From DAITBA01 sp036824005 (GTDB taxonomy: Bacteria; Pseudomonadota; Gammaproteobacteria; Burkholderiales; Rhodocyclaceae), in contig DAITBA010000016.1 in NCBI GenBank assembly GCA_036824005.1, forward strand, positions 57,614-121,613: a stretch of 64,000 nucleotides of DNA, given 5' to 3'. Positions 50,841 to 59,178 of this stretch are shown here, one piece after another. The notes beneath the pieces are model-generated. The model worked only from the letters and a program-made list of their open reading frames with translations. It had not been told where the DNA came from and made no database searches. Both the position numbers and the translations under genes were made by a program. Each line of letters opens with the position of its first letter. Positions within the stretch are counted from its first letter, which is position 1.

Positions 50841-52049
50841 TTATCCGGGTTTTCGTCTCCGCAGCAGCGCTACCAGAGCGAACGCGGCGAATCCCGCCCC
50901 AGTGATGAACGTGAACGCCGCGCCGAACAGGTCCCAGAGCGCTCCCGCGAGGGCGCTGGCGACGAGCATGGCGAGGCCGCTCATCAGGTTGAAAAAGCCG
51001 TAGGCGGTGCCGCGCAGATCCGGCGGCGCGGTGTCGGCCACCATCGTCGCCAGCAGGCCCTGGGTGATGCCCATGTGCAGGCCCCACAGCGTGATGCCGG
51101 CCCACACCCATGTCCAGTGGCCGCTGTATGCGAGCGCCATATCGGCGGCGATCAGGACGGCGAGGCCCAGGGCGAGCAGGTGGCCGTGGTTCATGGTGTC
51201 GGAGAGCTTGCCGAAGGGATAGGCCGACAGGGCGTAGACCACGTTCATACCGATCAGGACCAGCGGCGCGAAGGCCACCGGCAGGCCACCTTGCTGGGCG
51301 CGCAGGACGAGGAAGGCCTCGGAGAAGCGTGCCAGGGTGAACATGGCGCCGATCGCCACCACCCACCAGTAGGCCGAGGAGAGCCGGCGTAGGTTCTCGC
51401 GCCGGATGGGGTTGACGGCGCGCTGCTGCGAGGGATCCTTGTCCGGCTCCTGCACACCGAAGACAAGCAGCGCCACGGCAAGGAAGCCGGGGATGATCGC
51501 CACCCAGAATACGGCGCGGAAGTCGTTTGCCCAGAGGAGCATCAGCCCCATGGCGAGCAGCGGGCCGAGGAAGGCGCCGACCGTGTCCAGGGATTGGCGC
51601 AGGCCGAACGCCGCACCGCGCACCTCGGGCGGCGCGATGTCCGCCACCAGCGCATCGCGCGGCGCGCCGCGGATGCCTTTGCCGACGCGGTCGATCAGCC
51701 GCGCCGCCAGCACCAGCCCGGCACTGGTGGCGAGCGCGAACAGCGGCTTGGACAGTGCACCCAGCCCGTAGCCGAGGACGGCGAGCGGCTTGCGCCGGCC
51801 CCAGTAATCGGACAATGCGCCCGAGAACACCTTGACGATCAGCGCGGTGGCCTCCGCCGCCCCCTCGATCAGCCCGACTACCAGCGCGCTCGCGCCCAGG
51901 GCGGTGACCAGGAACACAGGCAGCAGGCTGTGGATCAGCTCGGAAGAGATATCCATCAGCAGGCTGACGATGCCTAGCGCCCACACGGCCGCCGGGATGC
52001 GGGGGCGGGCGGAGGGCGCCATGCTTCGAGCCGGTGTGTCGGGCTTCAT
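50841..52049 (-). CDS. MFS transporter
   Basis: A 402-residue permease with 12 helices. The MFS loop 2-3 motif is ALSDYWGRRKPLAVLGYGLG, and GKLSDTMNHGHLLALGLAVL is its second-half equivalent; RVGKGIRGAPRDALVADIAP is typical of an uncharacterised efflux-like MFS group. It lies 7 bp from recJ on the same strand. A deletion-bearing partial copy sits at 45216-45353. Confidence 0.92.
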   Translation of the reverse strand: MKPDTPARSMAPSARPRIPAAVWALGIVSLLMDISSELIHSLLPVFLVTALGASALVVGLIEGAAEATALIVKVFSGALSDYWGRRKPLAVLGYGLGALSKPLFALATSAGLVLAARLIDRVGKGIRGAPRDALVADIAPPEVRGAAFGLRQSLDTVGAFLGPLLAMGLMLLWANDFRAVFWVAIIPGFLAVALLVFGVQEPDKDPSQQRAVNPIRRENLRRLSSAYWWVVAIGAMFTLARFSEAFLVLRAQQGGLPVAFAPLVLIGMNVVYALSAYPFGKLSDTMNHGHLLALGLAVLIAADMALAYSGHWTWVWAGITLWGLHMGITQGLLATMVADTAPPDLRGTAYGFFNLMSGLAMLVASALAGALWDLFGAAFTFITGAGFAAFALVALLRRRKPG

Positions 52050-52056
52050 CGATACG

Positions 52057-53757
52057 TCATGCCGGCTCGAAATGTTCGATCACCAGTTGCACGCTGGACA
52101 AGCCGTTGAACTCGTTGATCGCCAGGCGATAGGCAGCGTGCATGGTGGCCGACGGCGGCGCGGTGAAGTTGAACTGGATGGCATCGAAGCGCGCCGCGCC
52201 CTTGCGCAGCGTCAGCTTGAGATGCTTGTCCTTGAGCACGCGCTGGCTGTCCACGGCGAATTCGTCACTGAAGACGGGCGCCGGAAAACCCTGGCCCCAG
52301 ATCTCCCGATCGAGCATGCGGGCGACGTCCAGCGTCGCATGACCGGTTTCCAGCATGCCGTCGGTCTCGATGGTGCGGGCGAGGTCGGAGGGCTCGAGCA
52401 GCTCGCCGGCAGTGCGGGCGAAAGCTTCCGCGAAGCGCTCGTAATCGGCTTCGCGGATGGTCAGCCCCGCCGCGGCGGCGTGGCCGCCGAAGCGCAGGAT
52501 CAATCCCGGCGCCCGCTTGGCGATGAGGTCCAGCGTATCCCGCAGATGCAGTCCCGGGATGGAGCGGCCGGATCCCTTGAGCTGGCCGGCCTCGCCTTCG
52601 GTGGCGCGGGCGAAGGCGATCACCGGCCGGTGCACGCGATCCTTGATGCGCGAGGCGACGATGCCCACCACGCCCTGATGCCAAGCGGGATCGAACAAGG
52701 CGAGCGCGGGCGCGGCATCGTCGGAAAGCCGGTCGAGCATGAGCAGCGCCTGGTCCTGCATGTCGGTTTCGATGGCGCGGCGCTCGCGATTCAGCGCGTC
52801 GAGCTGCTGGGCGATGTTGAGCGCGCGCGCCTCGTCGTCGGTGATCAGGGACTCGATGCCCAACGACATGTCCGCCAGCCGGCCGGCGGCATTGAGCCGC
52901 GGTCCCAGGCCGAAAGCCAGATCCCAGGTGGTCGCCTGGGTGGGATCGCGGCCGGCGACGCGAAACAGCGCCCGCACGCCGGGCTGCATCCGGCCGGCGC
53001 GCATGCGCTGCAGGCCCTGGGCGACCAGTATGCGGTTGTTATGGTCGAGCCGGACCACATCCGCCACGGTGCCGAGGGCGACCAAGTCGAGCAGGCCGGC
53101 CAGGTTCGGCTCCTGTGTCGCGGCGAACGCGCCGCGCCGGCGCAGTTCCGCCCGAAGTGCGAGCATGACGTAGAACATGACGCCGACGCCGGCCAGATGC
53201 TTGCTCGGAAAAACGCAGCCCGGCTGGTTCGGATTGACGATGACATCGGCCTCGGGGAGCTCGGTGCCGGGGAGGTGATGATCGGTGATCAGGGTGGCGA
53301 TGCCCAGGCGGCGCGCTTCGGCGATGCCCTCGCAGCTGGCGATGCCGTTATCCACCGTGATGATGACATCGGGCTCGCGCTGGGCCGCCAGGCGGACGAT
53401 CTCCGGCGTCAGACCGTAGCCGAACTCGAAACGGTTGGGTACCAGATAGTCGATCTCGGCGCCGAAGGCGCGCAGGGCACGCACACCGACGGCACAGGCC
53501 GTGGCACCGTCGCAATCGTAGTCGGCGACGATGAGCAGGCGGCGCCCGGTATGCAGTGCGTCGGCCAGCAACGCAGCGGCGTCGCCGACCTTGTGCAGCC
53601 GCTCCGGTGACAGCAGCGCCGTGAGTGCATAGTCGAGTTCCTCGTGCCGGCGCACGCCGCGGGCGGCGTAGAGGCGGGCGAGCAGCGGATGCACGCCGCC
53701 GTCGGACAGGCGCATGACGGCGCCGGCGGGCGTGGCGCGGGTGACGATGCGCGTCAT
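52057..53757 (-). CDS. recJ: Single-stranded-DNA-specific exonuclease RecJ
   Basis: A 566-residue 5'-3' exonuclease used in recombination and mismatch repair. The DHH motifs are VADYDCDGATACAVG, TVDNGI and ITDHHLPGTELP with NPNQPGCVFPSKHLAGVGVM. DHHA1 follows: GSGRSIPGLHLRDTLDLIA and RFGGHAAAAGLTI. Length matches E. coli RecJ (577). Its ATG overlaps the stop of the upstream gene at 53754. In E. coli prfB follows directly; here prfB is at 4794. Confidence 0.97.
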   Translation of the reverse strand: MTRIVTRATPAGAVMRLSDGGVHPLLARLYAARGVRRHEELDYALTALLSPERLHKVGDAAALLADALHTGRRLLIVADYDCDGATACAVGVRALRAFGAEIDYLVPNRFEFGYGLTPEIVRLAAQREPDVIITVDNGIASCEGIAEARRLGIATLITDHHLPGTELPEADVIVNPNQPGCVFPSKHLAGVGVMFYVMLALRAELRRRGAFAATQEPNLAGLLDLVALGTVADVVRLDHNNRILVAQGLQRMRAGRMQPGVRALFRVAGRDPTQATTWDLAFGLGPRLNAAGRLADMSLGIESLITDDEARALNIAQQLDALNRERRAIETDMQDQALLMLDRLSDDAAPALALFDPAWHQGVVGIVASRIKDRVHRPVIAFARATEGEAGQLKGSGRSIPGLHLRDTLDLIAKRAPGLILRFGGHAAAAGLTIREADYERFAEAFARTAGELLEPSDLARTIETDGMLETGHATLDVARMLDREIWGQGFPAPVFSDEFAVDSQRVLKDKHLKLTLRKGAARFDAIQFNFTAPPSATMHAAYRLAINEFNGLSSVQLVIEHFEPA

Positions 53758-54812
53758 GGCATGTGCCCGGAAGGAGCGAGGCTAGCCAACGGTAGCGGCC
53801 GGCGCCAGAATTGCCACAGGGCGGCGCGCTCGATGCTCACGTCGATGCGGCTGGCATCACCGAGCGCAGTCAGATCCAGGCGCGCGAGTCGGCCGCGTCT
53901 GACTGCCGCCAGCGCGGGCGCGAACCAGTTGGTCTCCAGTCGCGCCAGTGCCTCGCGCCAGGCATCGCGCTCCCGTTGCCGCGCCGCGCGCGCCAGTTGG
54001 TCCAACACCACCAGTGTGCCATCCTCGCCGGCGGCGAGGGCCGAGGTGTCGAAACAGGCACCGGGCTGCCGATGCTCCGCTGCCGCCAGTGCCGCCAGTC
54101 CGCGCGCCAGCGGCTGCGCGCCGATCATCAGGGCGTAGGGTGATGACAGGCTGCGCGGCGCGATTCCGGCGCCCCAGAACCAGACGCTGTTGATCATCGG
54201 TCGGCCACCTTCCTCACGGACACGATTCACCGGGTGACTGTGCAGCACCATCTGAATTTCGTTGAGGTGACGATGCCAGCGCACGGCGTCACTGCCGCTG
54301 GGCATGAAGGTGTTGATGCGCCGTCCGACCGCCTCGGCCGGCGGGTGCGTGCGCAGCACCGGTACATCGTTCAGACGCAGATACCAGCGCTCGGTACTGG
54401 CGGCGTGGAAGCGCCCCAGTTCGCCGCAATGCTCGTTGAGTGCGACGATGAGTTGTTCTGCCTCGTGATCCTCGATGGCCAGGTCGCTGCTGTCGGCAAG
54501 CACCAGGAACTCCCGGGCGAAGTGCAGGCCGACGGGGTCGGCGCAGATCCAGGATGTGCTCGCGGCGTCGGGCCGCGTCATGCTCTGCGGCTCGGCGGCC
54601 TCGCCGGCCAGACGCAGCGCACCATAGGGAAGCTCTTCGCCGTTGAGGCCGAAGCGCTCGGCGAGCCAGCGCTCGGCGCCGACGGCCGGTCGCCAGTTCC
54701 GCCGCCCGCGGCCGAGGAGCAGCTCGAGAGCAGGCAAGGGCAGATCCCGGGTGGCATCGCGCAGAGACTCCGAAGGCCAGAGCAGGCCGGGAATAAAGAA
54801 GTGGCAGTGCAT
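53754..54812 (-). CDS. COG4255-type uncharacterised protein, phosphoglycerate-mutase-annotated
   Basis: A 352-residue soluble protein commonly found beside recJ or lolC in betaproteobacteria and often mislabelled as a cofactor-independent phosphoglycerate mutase. MHCHFFIPGLLWPSESLRDA opens it, with GLHFAREFLVLADSSDLAIE, the LHSHPVNRVREEGGRPMINS segment and FWGAGIAPRSLSSPYA. The phosphatase serine and metal sites of real iPGM are not visible. It overlaps recJ by 4 bp and is divergent from lolC. Confidence 0.75.
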   Translation of the reverse strand: MHCHFFIPGLLWPSESLRDATRDLPLPALELLLGRGRRNWRPAVGAERWLAERFGLNGEELPYGALRLAGEAAEPQSMTRPDAASTSWICADPVGLHFAREFLVLADSSDLAIEDHEAEQLIVALNEHCGELGRFHAASTERWYLRLNDVPVLRTHPPAEAVGRRINTFMPSGSDAVRWHRHLNEIQMVLHSHPVNRVREEGGRPMINSVWFWGAGIAPRSLSSPYALMIGAQPLARGLAALAAAEHRQPGACFDTSALAAGEDGTLVVLDQLARAARQRERDAWREALARLETNWFAPALAAVRRGRLARLDLTALGDASRIDVSIERAALWQFWRRPLPLASLAPSGHMP

Positions 54813-54854
54813 GGTTTGGTGTTACGCGCGGCCGAGTGTAGCATAGCGGCCACC

Positions 54855-56108
54855 ATGAACTACGAGCTGTTCATCGGTCTGCGCTACACCCGTTCCCGGA
54901 AGCGCGAAAAGGGCCGCAATCGTTTCATCTCCTTCATCGCACTGGTCTCCATGCTCGGCATCGCCCTCGGCGTCGCGGCGCTGATCGTCGTGCTGTCGGT
55001 GATGAACGGCTTCCAACAGGAACTGCGCAACCGCATCCTCGGTGTGGCTTCCCACGTCCAGCTCTCCGGTTTCGACGGCGAACTCGCGAACTGGCAGCAG
55101 GTAGCCGAGCGTGCTTCCAGCCATCCCAGCGTCAAGGCCGCCGCGCCCTACATTTCCGCCCAGGGTATGCTGTCCTTCGACCAGACTGTGCGCGGCACGC
55201 TGGTGCGCGGCATCCTGCCCGACGCCGAGGAGCAGGTGGCCGATTTCAGTCGTCATATGCGCAGCGGCGCGCTGCAGGCACTCGCGCCGGGCGATTTCGG
55301 CATCATCCTCGGCGTCGAGCTGGCCCGTGCCCTGCAGGTGGTGCCGGGCGAGAAGGTGACGCTGATCGCGCCCCAGGGTCTGGTGACGCCGGCGGCCATC
55401 CTGCCGCGGCTCAAGCAGTTCAAGGTGGTCGGTGTATTCGAAGCCGGCATGTTCGAGTATGACTCCGGGCTGGCGCTGATTCATCTGCAGGACGCGCAGG
55501 CGCTCTACCGCATGGAGGAGCGCGTCTCCGGCGTGCGGCTCAAGCTCGACGACTTGTTCGCCGCGCCGCGCGTCGGGCGCGAGCTGGCGCGGCTGGTCGG
55601 CGGCGAGGTGGCGGTATCCGACTGGACGCGCAGCCACGCCAACTTCTTTCGCGCCGTGGCCATCGAGAAGAACATGATGTTCATCATCCTCTCGCTCATC
55701 GTTGCCGTGGCTGCGTTCAACATCGTGTCCACCCTGATCATGGCGGTGACCGACAAGCAGGCCGACATCGCCATCCTGCGCACGTTGGGAGCGAGCCCCG
55801 GCAGTGTCATGACGATCTTCATCGTCCAGGGCGTCGTCATGGGGGTCGTCGGGCTGATCCTGGGCGTGATCGGCGGCATCGTGCTGGCGAACAACCTGGA
55901 CATCCTGATTCCGCTCATCGAGCGCGCCACGGGCACCCAGTTGTGGAGCAAGGAGGTCTATTACATCAGCGAGCTGCCCTCCCAGGTGCAGACGCCCGAT
56001 GTGATCGTCATTACCACTATCGCCTTCGCGCTGACGCTCGTGTCCACGCTGTATCCGAGCTGGCGCGCCTCCCGCGTCAATCCGGCGGAGGCACTCCGGT
56101 ATGAGTGA
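54855..56108 (+). CDS. lolC: Lipoprotein-releasing system permease LolC
   Basis: A 417-residue inner-membrane protein. MNYELFIGLRYTRSRKREKG and RFISFIALVSMLGIALGVAA are the LolC/E hallmark start, with a large periplasmic loop and three C-terminal helices (MMFIILSLIVAVAAFNIVST, MTIFIVQGVVMGVVGLILGV, TTIAFALTLVSTLYPSWRAS), ending NPAEALRYE. With LolD it extracts lipoproteins for LolA. An earlier in-frame extension overlaps the divergent gene and is a shadow. It overlaps lolD by 8 bp; no separate lolE is next to it. Confidence 0.95.
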   Translation: MNYELFIGLRYTRSRKREKGRNRFISFIALVSMLGIALGVAALIVVLSVMNGFQQELRNRILGVASHVQLSGFDGELANWQQVAERASSHPSVKAAAPYISAQGMLSFDQTVRGTLVRGILPDAEEQVADFSRHMRSGALQALAPGDFGIILGVELARALQVVPGEKVTLIAPQGLVTPAAILPRLKQFKVVGVFEAGMFEYDSGLALIHLQDAQALYRMEERVSGVRLKLDDLFAAPRVGRELARLVGGEVAVSDWTRSHANFFRAVAIEKNMMFIILSLIVAVAAFNIVSTLIMAVTDKQADIAILRTLGASPGSVMTIFIVQGVVMGVVGLILGVIGGIVLANNLDILIPLIERATGTQLWSKEVYYISELPSQVQTPDVIVITTIAFALTLVSTLYPSWRASRVNPAEALRYE

Positions 56109-56856
56109 GGGGTCGCGGATGAGCGGTGAGGGGCAACCTCCCGGCCGTGCGGCAGATGCCGACGGCATCGTTCTCGCCTGCCGCGGGCTGCGCAAAGTCT
56201 TTGTTCAGGGCAGGACGGAGGTGCCGGTTCTGCTGGGCGTGGATCTCGACGTCGGGCGCGGCGAGCGGGTGGCCATCGTCGGTGCCTCCGGTTCGGGCAA
56301 GAGCACGCTGCTGCATCTGCTGGGCGGACTGGACGCGCCCACTGCGGGCAGCGTTCATGTCCTCGGCCGGGACATCGGCTGCATCTCCGAGGTGGAGCGC
56401 GGGCGGCTGCGCAACGAGTCGCTCGGCTTCGTTTATCAGTTCCATCATTTGCTGCCGGAGTTCTCGGCGCTGGAAAACGTCGCCATGCCGCTGCGCATCC
56501 GTCGCCTGGCGCGGCGCGATGCCGAGGAACGGGCCGCCGCCATGCTCGGTGAGGTCGGCCTCGGCCATCGCCTAAGCCACACGCCGGGCGAGCTGTCGGG
56601 CGGCGAGCGCCAGCGCGCGGCCATTGCCCGGGCGCTGGTGACGCAGCCGGCCTGCGTGCTCGCCGACGAGCCGACCGGCAATCTCGATCGTCATACCGCC
56701 GAGAGCGTCTTCGATCTTATGCTGCAGTTGAACGAAGCGCACCGCACCAGTTTCATCATCGTCACCCACGACCATCGCCTTGCCGCGAGAACCCAACGTA
56801 CCCTGCAGTTGCAGGACGGAACCCTGGTTCCCGCCTTGGCCGATTTGCCCGGGTGA
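56101..56856 (+). CDS. lolD: Lipoprotein-releasing system ATPase LolD
   Basis: A 251-residue ATPase: Walker A GASGSGKST, Q-loop YQFHHLLPEFSALENVAMPL, signature ELSGGERQRAAIARA, Walker B CVLADEPTGNLD. FHHLLPEFSALENV is characteristic of LolD. It energises LolC. A second LolD/MacB-like ATPase exists at 35106. Confidence 0.95.
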   Translation: MSEGSRMSGEGQPPGRAADADGIVLACRGLRKVFVQGRTEVPVLLGVDLDVGRGERVAIVGASGSGKSTLLHLLGGLDAPTAGSVHVLGRDIGCISEVERGRLRNESLGFVYQFHHLLPEFSALENVAMPLRIRRLARRDAEERAAAMLGEVGLGHRLSHTPGELSGGERQRAAIARALVTQPACVLADEPTGNLDRHTAESVFDLMLQLNEAHRTSFIIVTHDHRLAARTQRTLQLQDGTLVPALADLPG

Positions 56857-56871
56857 GGGAAGAACTTACTT

Positions 56872-57006
56872 TACCGCAGAGGACACAGAGGACGCAGAGG
56901 CAAGACGAATCGCAGAACATTCCTCGCCATTCACCCTGTTGGGTGAGCCATCGGCTGTTCGCATCCCATCGACTCTCCTCTGCGTCCTCCGTGTACTCTG
57001 CGGTGA
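56872..57006. repeat. Inverted-arm intergenic repeat, copy C
   Basis: Left arm 56872-56903 (TACCGCAGAGGACACAGAGG..) and right arm 56973-57006 (complement TCACCGCAGAGTACACGGAGG..) are inverse copies of about 33 bp around a 69-bp centre with no reading frame. The unit ACCGCAGAGGACACAGAGGA is a diverged form of that in copies A and B. It fills the gap between lolD and the DMT gene. Confidence 0.65.
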
Positions 57007-57035
57007 GCCGCTGTTCCTGCATTTTCTTGCACCCC

Positions 57036-57938
57036 TCAGCGCAGCGAGGCGTAGCGCGCCAGACCGATGCCTGCCAGCACCACCAGCCCGCCGATTGCCT
57101 GGACGGCGGTCAGCACTTCGCCCAGCAGCGCCCATGCGAACAGCGCCGCCATGACCGGCTGCAGCAGCAGGCCGACCGAGGAGAACGACGCCGGGAGATG
57201 GGCGACGGCGTAGGTGATGAGGCCTTGGCCGAGCAGTTGCGGCACGATTGCCAGCGCGACCAGCACCCACCAGCCCGTGGCCGAGTCGGGCAGTAGCACC
57301 TCGCCCGACCAGACCAGGTAGGGCAACAACGCCAGGCAGGTGATGGTACCGCTCACCGCCATGATGGCGGAGGTCGGCCAGCCGGTGCGTGCCTGGATGA
57401 CGGAGAGCTGGTAGCCGGCGTAACACAAGGCAGCCGCCAGGGCGAGGGTGTCCCCGGCCAGTTGTGACTGGCTGGCGAAGAGGCTGGCGTGTACAAGCAG
57501 AGCGGCGCCGACGAGGGCAAGCAGCAGGCCGAGCCAGAACATCGGCCGCGTGCGCTGTTTGAATAGCAGCCAGGCGCCGAGGGTGACGAACACCGGCGCG
57601 GTGTTCACCAGCAGCGTCGAGTTGGCGACGGAGGTGAGTACGATGGACACATGCCAGATGCCCAGGTCGCCGGCGAAGAACAGGCCCGCCAGGATCAGCG
57701 GACGGAATGACATACGGGAAGCGCCGGGTTGCCGGCGCCGGGCTTCGCGCCAAAACCACAGCCACGCCAGGGGAAGGGACAGCAGCACGCGCCAAAAGGC
57801 TGTTGCCACCGGACCGGTCTCGGCCAGTCGCACCAGGATGGGCGCGAAGGCGATGCTGGTAGCGCCGGCGAGCAGGGCCAGGGTGGCGGCCGCGCGCCAT
57901 GCCGCGGGTGCGTCGCGGCGATCGTCGGTCGCTGGCAC
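57036..57938 (-). CDS. EamA/DMT-superfamily transporter
   Basis: A 300-residue membrane protein with ten helices in two EamA halves: ATLALLAGATSIAFAPILVR to LLVHASLFASQSQLAG, then TLALAAALCYAGYQLSVIQA to AIGGLVVLAGIGLARYASL. FSSVGLLLQPVMAALFAWAL-LGEVLTAVQAIGG is the typical second-half signature. It starts with GTG at 57938. It probably exports metabolites such as amino acids; substrate unknown. Confidence 0.9.
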   Translation of the reverse strand: MPATDDRRDAPAAWRAAATLALLAGATSIAFAPILVRLAETGPVATAFWRVLLSLPLAWLWFWREARRRQPGASRMSFRPLILAGLFFAGDLGIWHVSIVLTSVANSTLLVNTAPVFVTLGAWLLFKQRTRPMFWLGLLLALVGAALLVHASLFASQSQLAGDTLALAAALCYAGYQLSVIQARTGWPTSAIMAVSGTITCLALLPYLVWSGEVLLPDSATGWWVLVALAIVPQLLGQGLITYAVAHLPASFSSVGLLLQPVMAALFAWALLGEVLTAVQAIGGLVVLAGIGLARYASLR

Positions 57939-57950
57939 GGCCTGGCGCCG

Positions 57951-58480
57951 TCAATCCCGGGGGGCGACGGCGTGCCCCAGTTGCTCGCGCCCGGCGGGGG
58001 TGGCCATGGCGACGACTACGCAGCTCGGCCGCAGTCCGAAGCGGCCATCCGGATTGAATATCCGGTCCTTGGCCGCGCGTACTGCCACGAGCACGTATTC
58101 GGGACTGCGCAGATGCAGGCTCCTAGGGGTCGCGATTTGAACTGCTCGGGCACCTCCACCTCGTCAAGCCGCACCCGGCGCTCGGTGCACAGCATCTCGT
58201 CGAGGAGGGGAACGACGTGGGGACGTATCATCGCCGAGGAGATGCGCCGGGCGCCGGTGAAGTCCGGCGAGATGACGATGTCGGCGCCTGCCTTGGGCAG
58301 ATTGTCGGTGTTGCGCAATTCGTGGCAACGCGGCGCCACGCGTCCGCGAGGATTTAGCTGCTTGGCCGCTAGGCAGACCATGAGATTCCTGCTGCCGCTG
58401 CCGGTGACGGCGAAGAACCCCCGGGCGTCGCCGATGTCGGCAGCGAGCAACTGATCGTCGTCGCTGGCATGCGCGGCAGC
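57951..58480 (-). pseudogene. TrkA/RCK-domain potassium channel subunit remnant, frameshifted
   Basis: On the minus strand DDDQLLAADIGDARGFFAVT, GSGSRNLMVCLAAKQLNPRG and GADIVISPDFTGARRISSAM read as the second half of a TrkA-N Rossmann domain with a RCK linker (VVPLLDEML). After VPEQFKSRPL (near 58130) similarity jumps to another frame, SPEYVLVAVRAAKDRIFNPD then GRFGLRPSCVVVAMATPAGR, the TrkA-C end, stop at 57951. The channel helices and the nucleotide-binding GxGxxG are missing, so the gene is truncated and frameshifted. Confidence 0.6.
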
Positions 58481-58553
58481 CGGGTGTGATGTATCCGGTG
58501 CAGCGCGCCACGGCGCTGCCGCTTGAGCCGGGCGACGAGCTTGGTGCTGACTC

Positions 58554-59093
58554 TCATGCTTGGCGCCGGCGCTGGCGATGCCGCCAGGCCCGGATGAGAT
58601 ACAAGCGCCAGGCCGCTTTCACCGCGAAGAAGCTGATGGCGGCAAGGCCGGAGGCCAGGAGCACAAGCCCCAGGGCGAGGGGCTTGCCAAGCCCGATCGT
58701 CCAGTCGGCAATGGCGCCGACCCAAGGACCGAAACTGGCCAAGTCGAACGCCGGCGGCTCGACGAACTCGCCCGCTCCGCCCAGGATCAGCTTGCCGATC
58801 TGGTAGGCAACGAGGTAGAGCGGCACGATCGTCAGCGGGTTGGTGTAGAGCGTGGTGAACAATGCCAAAGGCAGGTTGACGCGAAATACGAGACAACAGA
58901 TCGCGGCGCCGAGCATTTGGAAAGGTCCGGGAATCAGGCCGCAAAACATGCCCACGGCAACGGCACCGGCGGCGGAGTGACGGTTCAAATGCCATAGCCG
59001 CGGGTGCAGCAGCGTGTCGCCGAACATCGCCAGCCAGCGATTGGTGCGGATCGTCTCGTGGTCGGGGAGGTGGCGTCGAAGGTGTTTGCGCAT
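58554..59093 (-). CDS. DUF2062 membrane protein
   Basis: A 179-residue protein. The ATG at 59093 gives MRKHLRRHLPDHETIRTNRW. The DUF2062 core is HRHSAAGAVAVGMFCGLIPG, PFQMLGAAICCLVFRVNLPL, and FTTLYTNPLTIVPLYLVAYQ. Three to four helices and a basic tail follow. It is a regular neighbour of comEC in betaproteobacteria; function unknown. It is divergent from comEC across 85 bp. Confidence 0.9.
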   Translation of the reverse strand: MRKHLRRHLPDHETIRTNRWLAMFGDTLLHPRLWHLNRHSAAGAVAVGMFCGLIPGPFQMLGAAICCLVFRVNLPLALFTTLYTNPLTIVPLYLVAYQIGKLILGGAGEFVEPPAFDLASFGPWVGAIADWTIGLGKPLALGLVLLASGLAAISFFAVKAAWRLYLIRAWRHRQRRRQA

Positions 59094-59178
59094 GGCCGGC
59101 CGTAGGAAAGGATTGTAGCCGAAACCCGCCATCGCCGAGGGTCTGCCGCGACCGTCGCAAACACCCGATAATGCCGTC

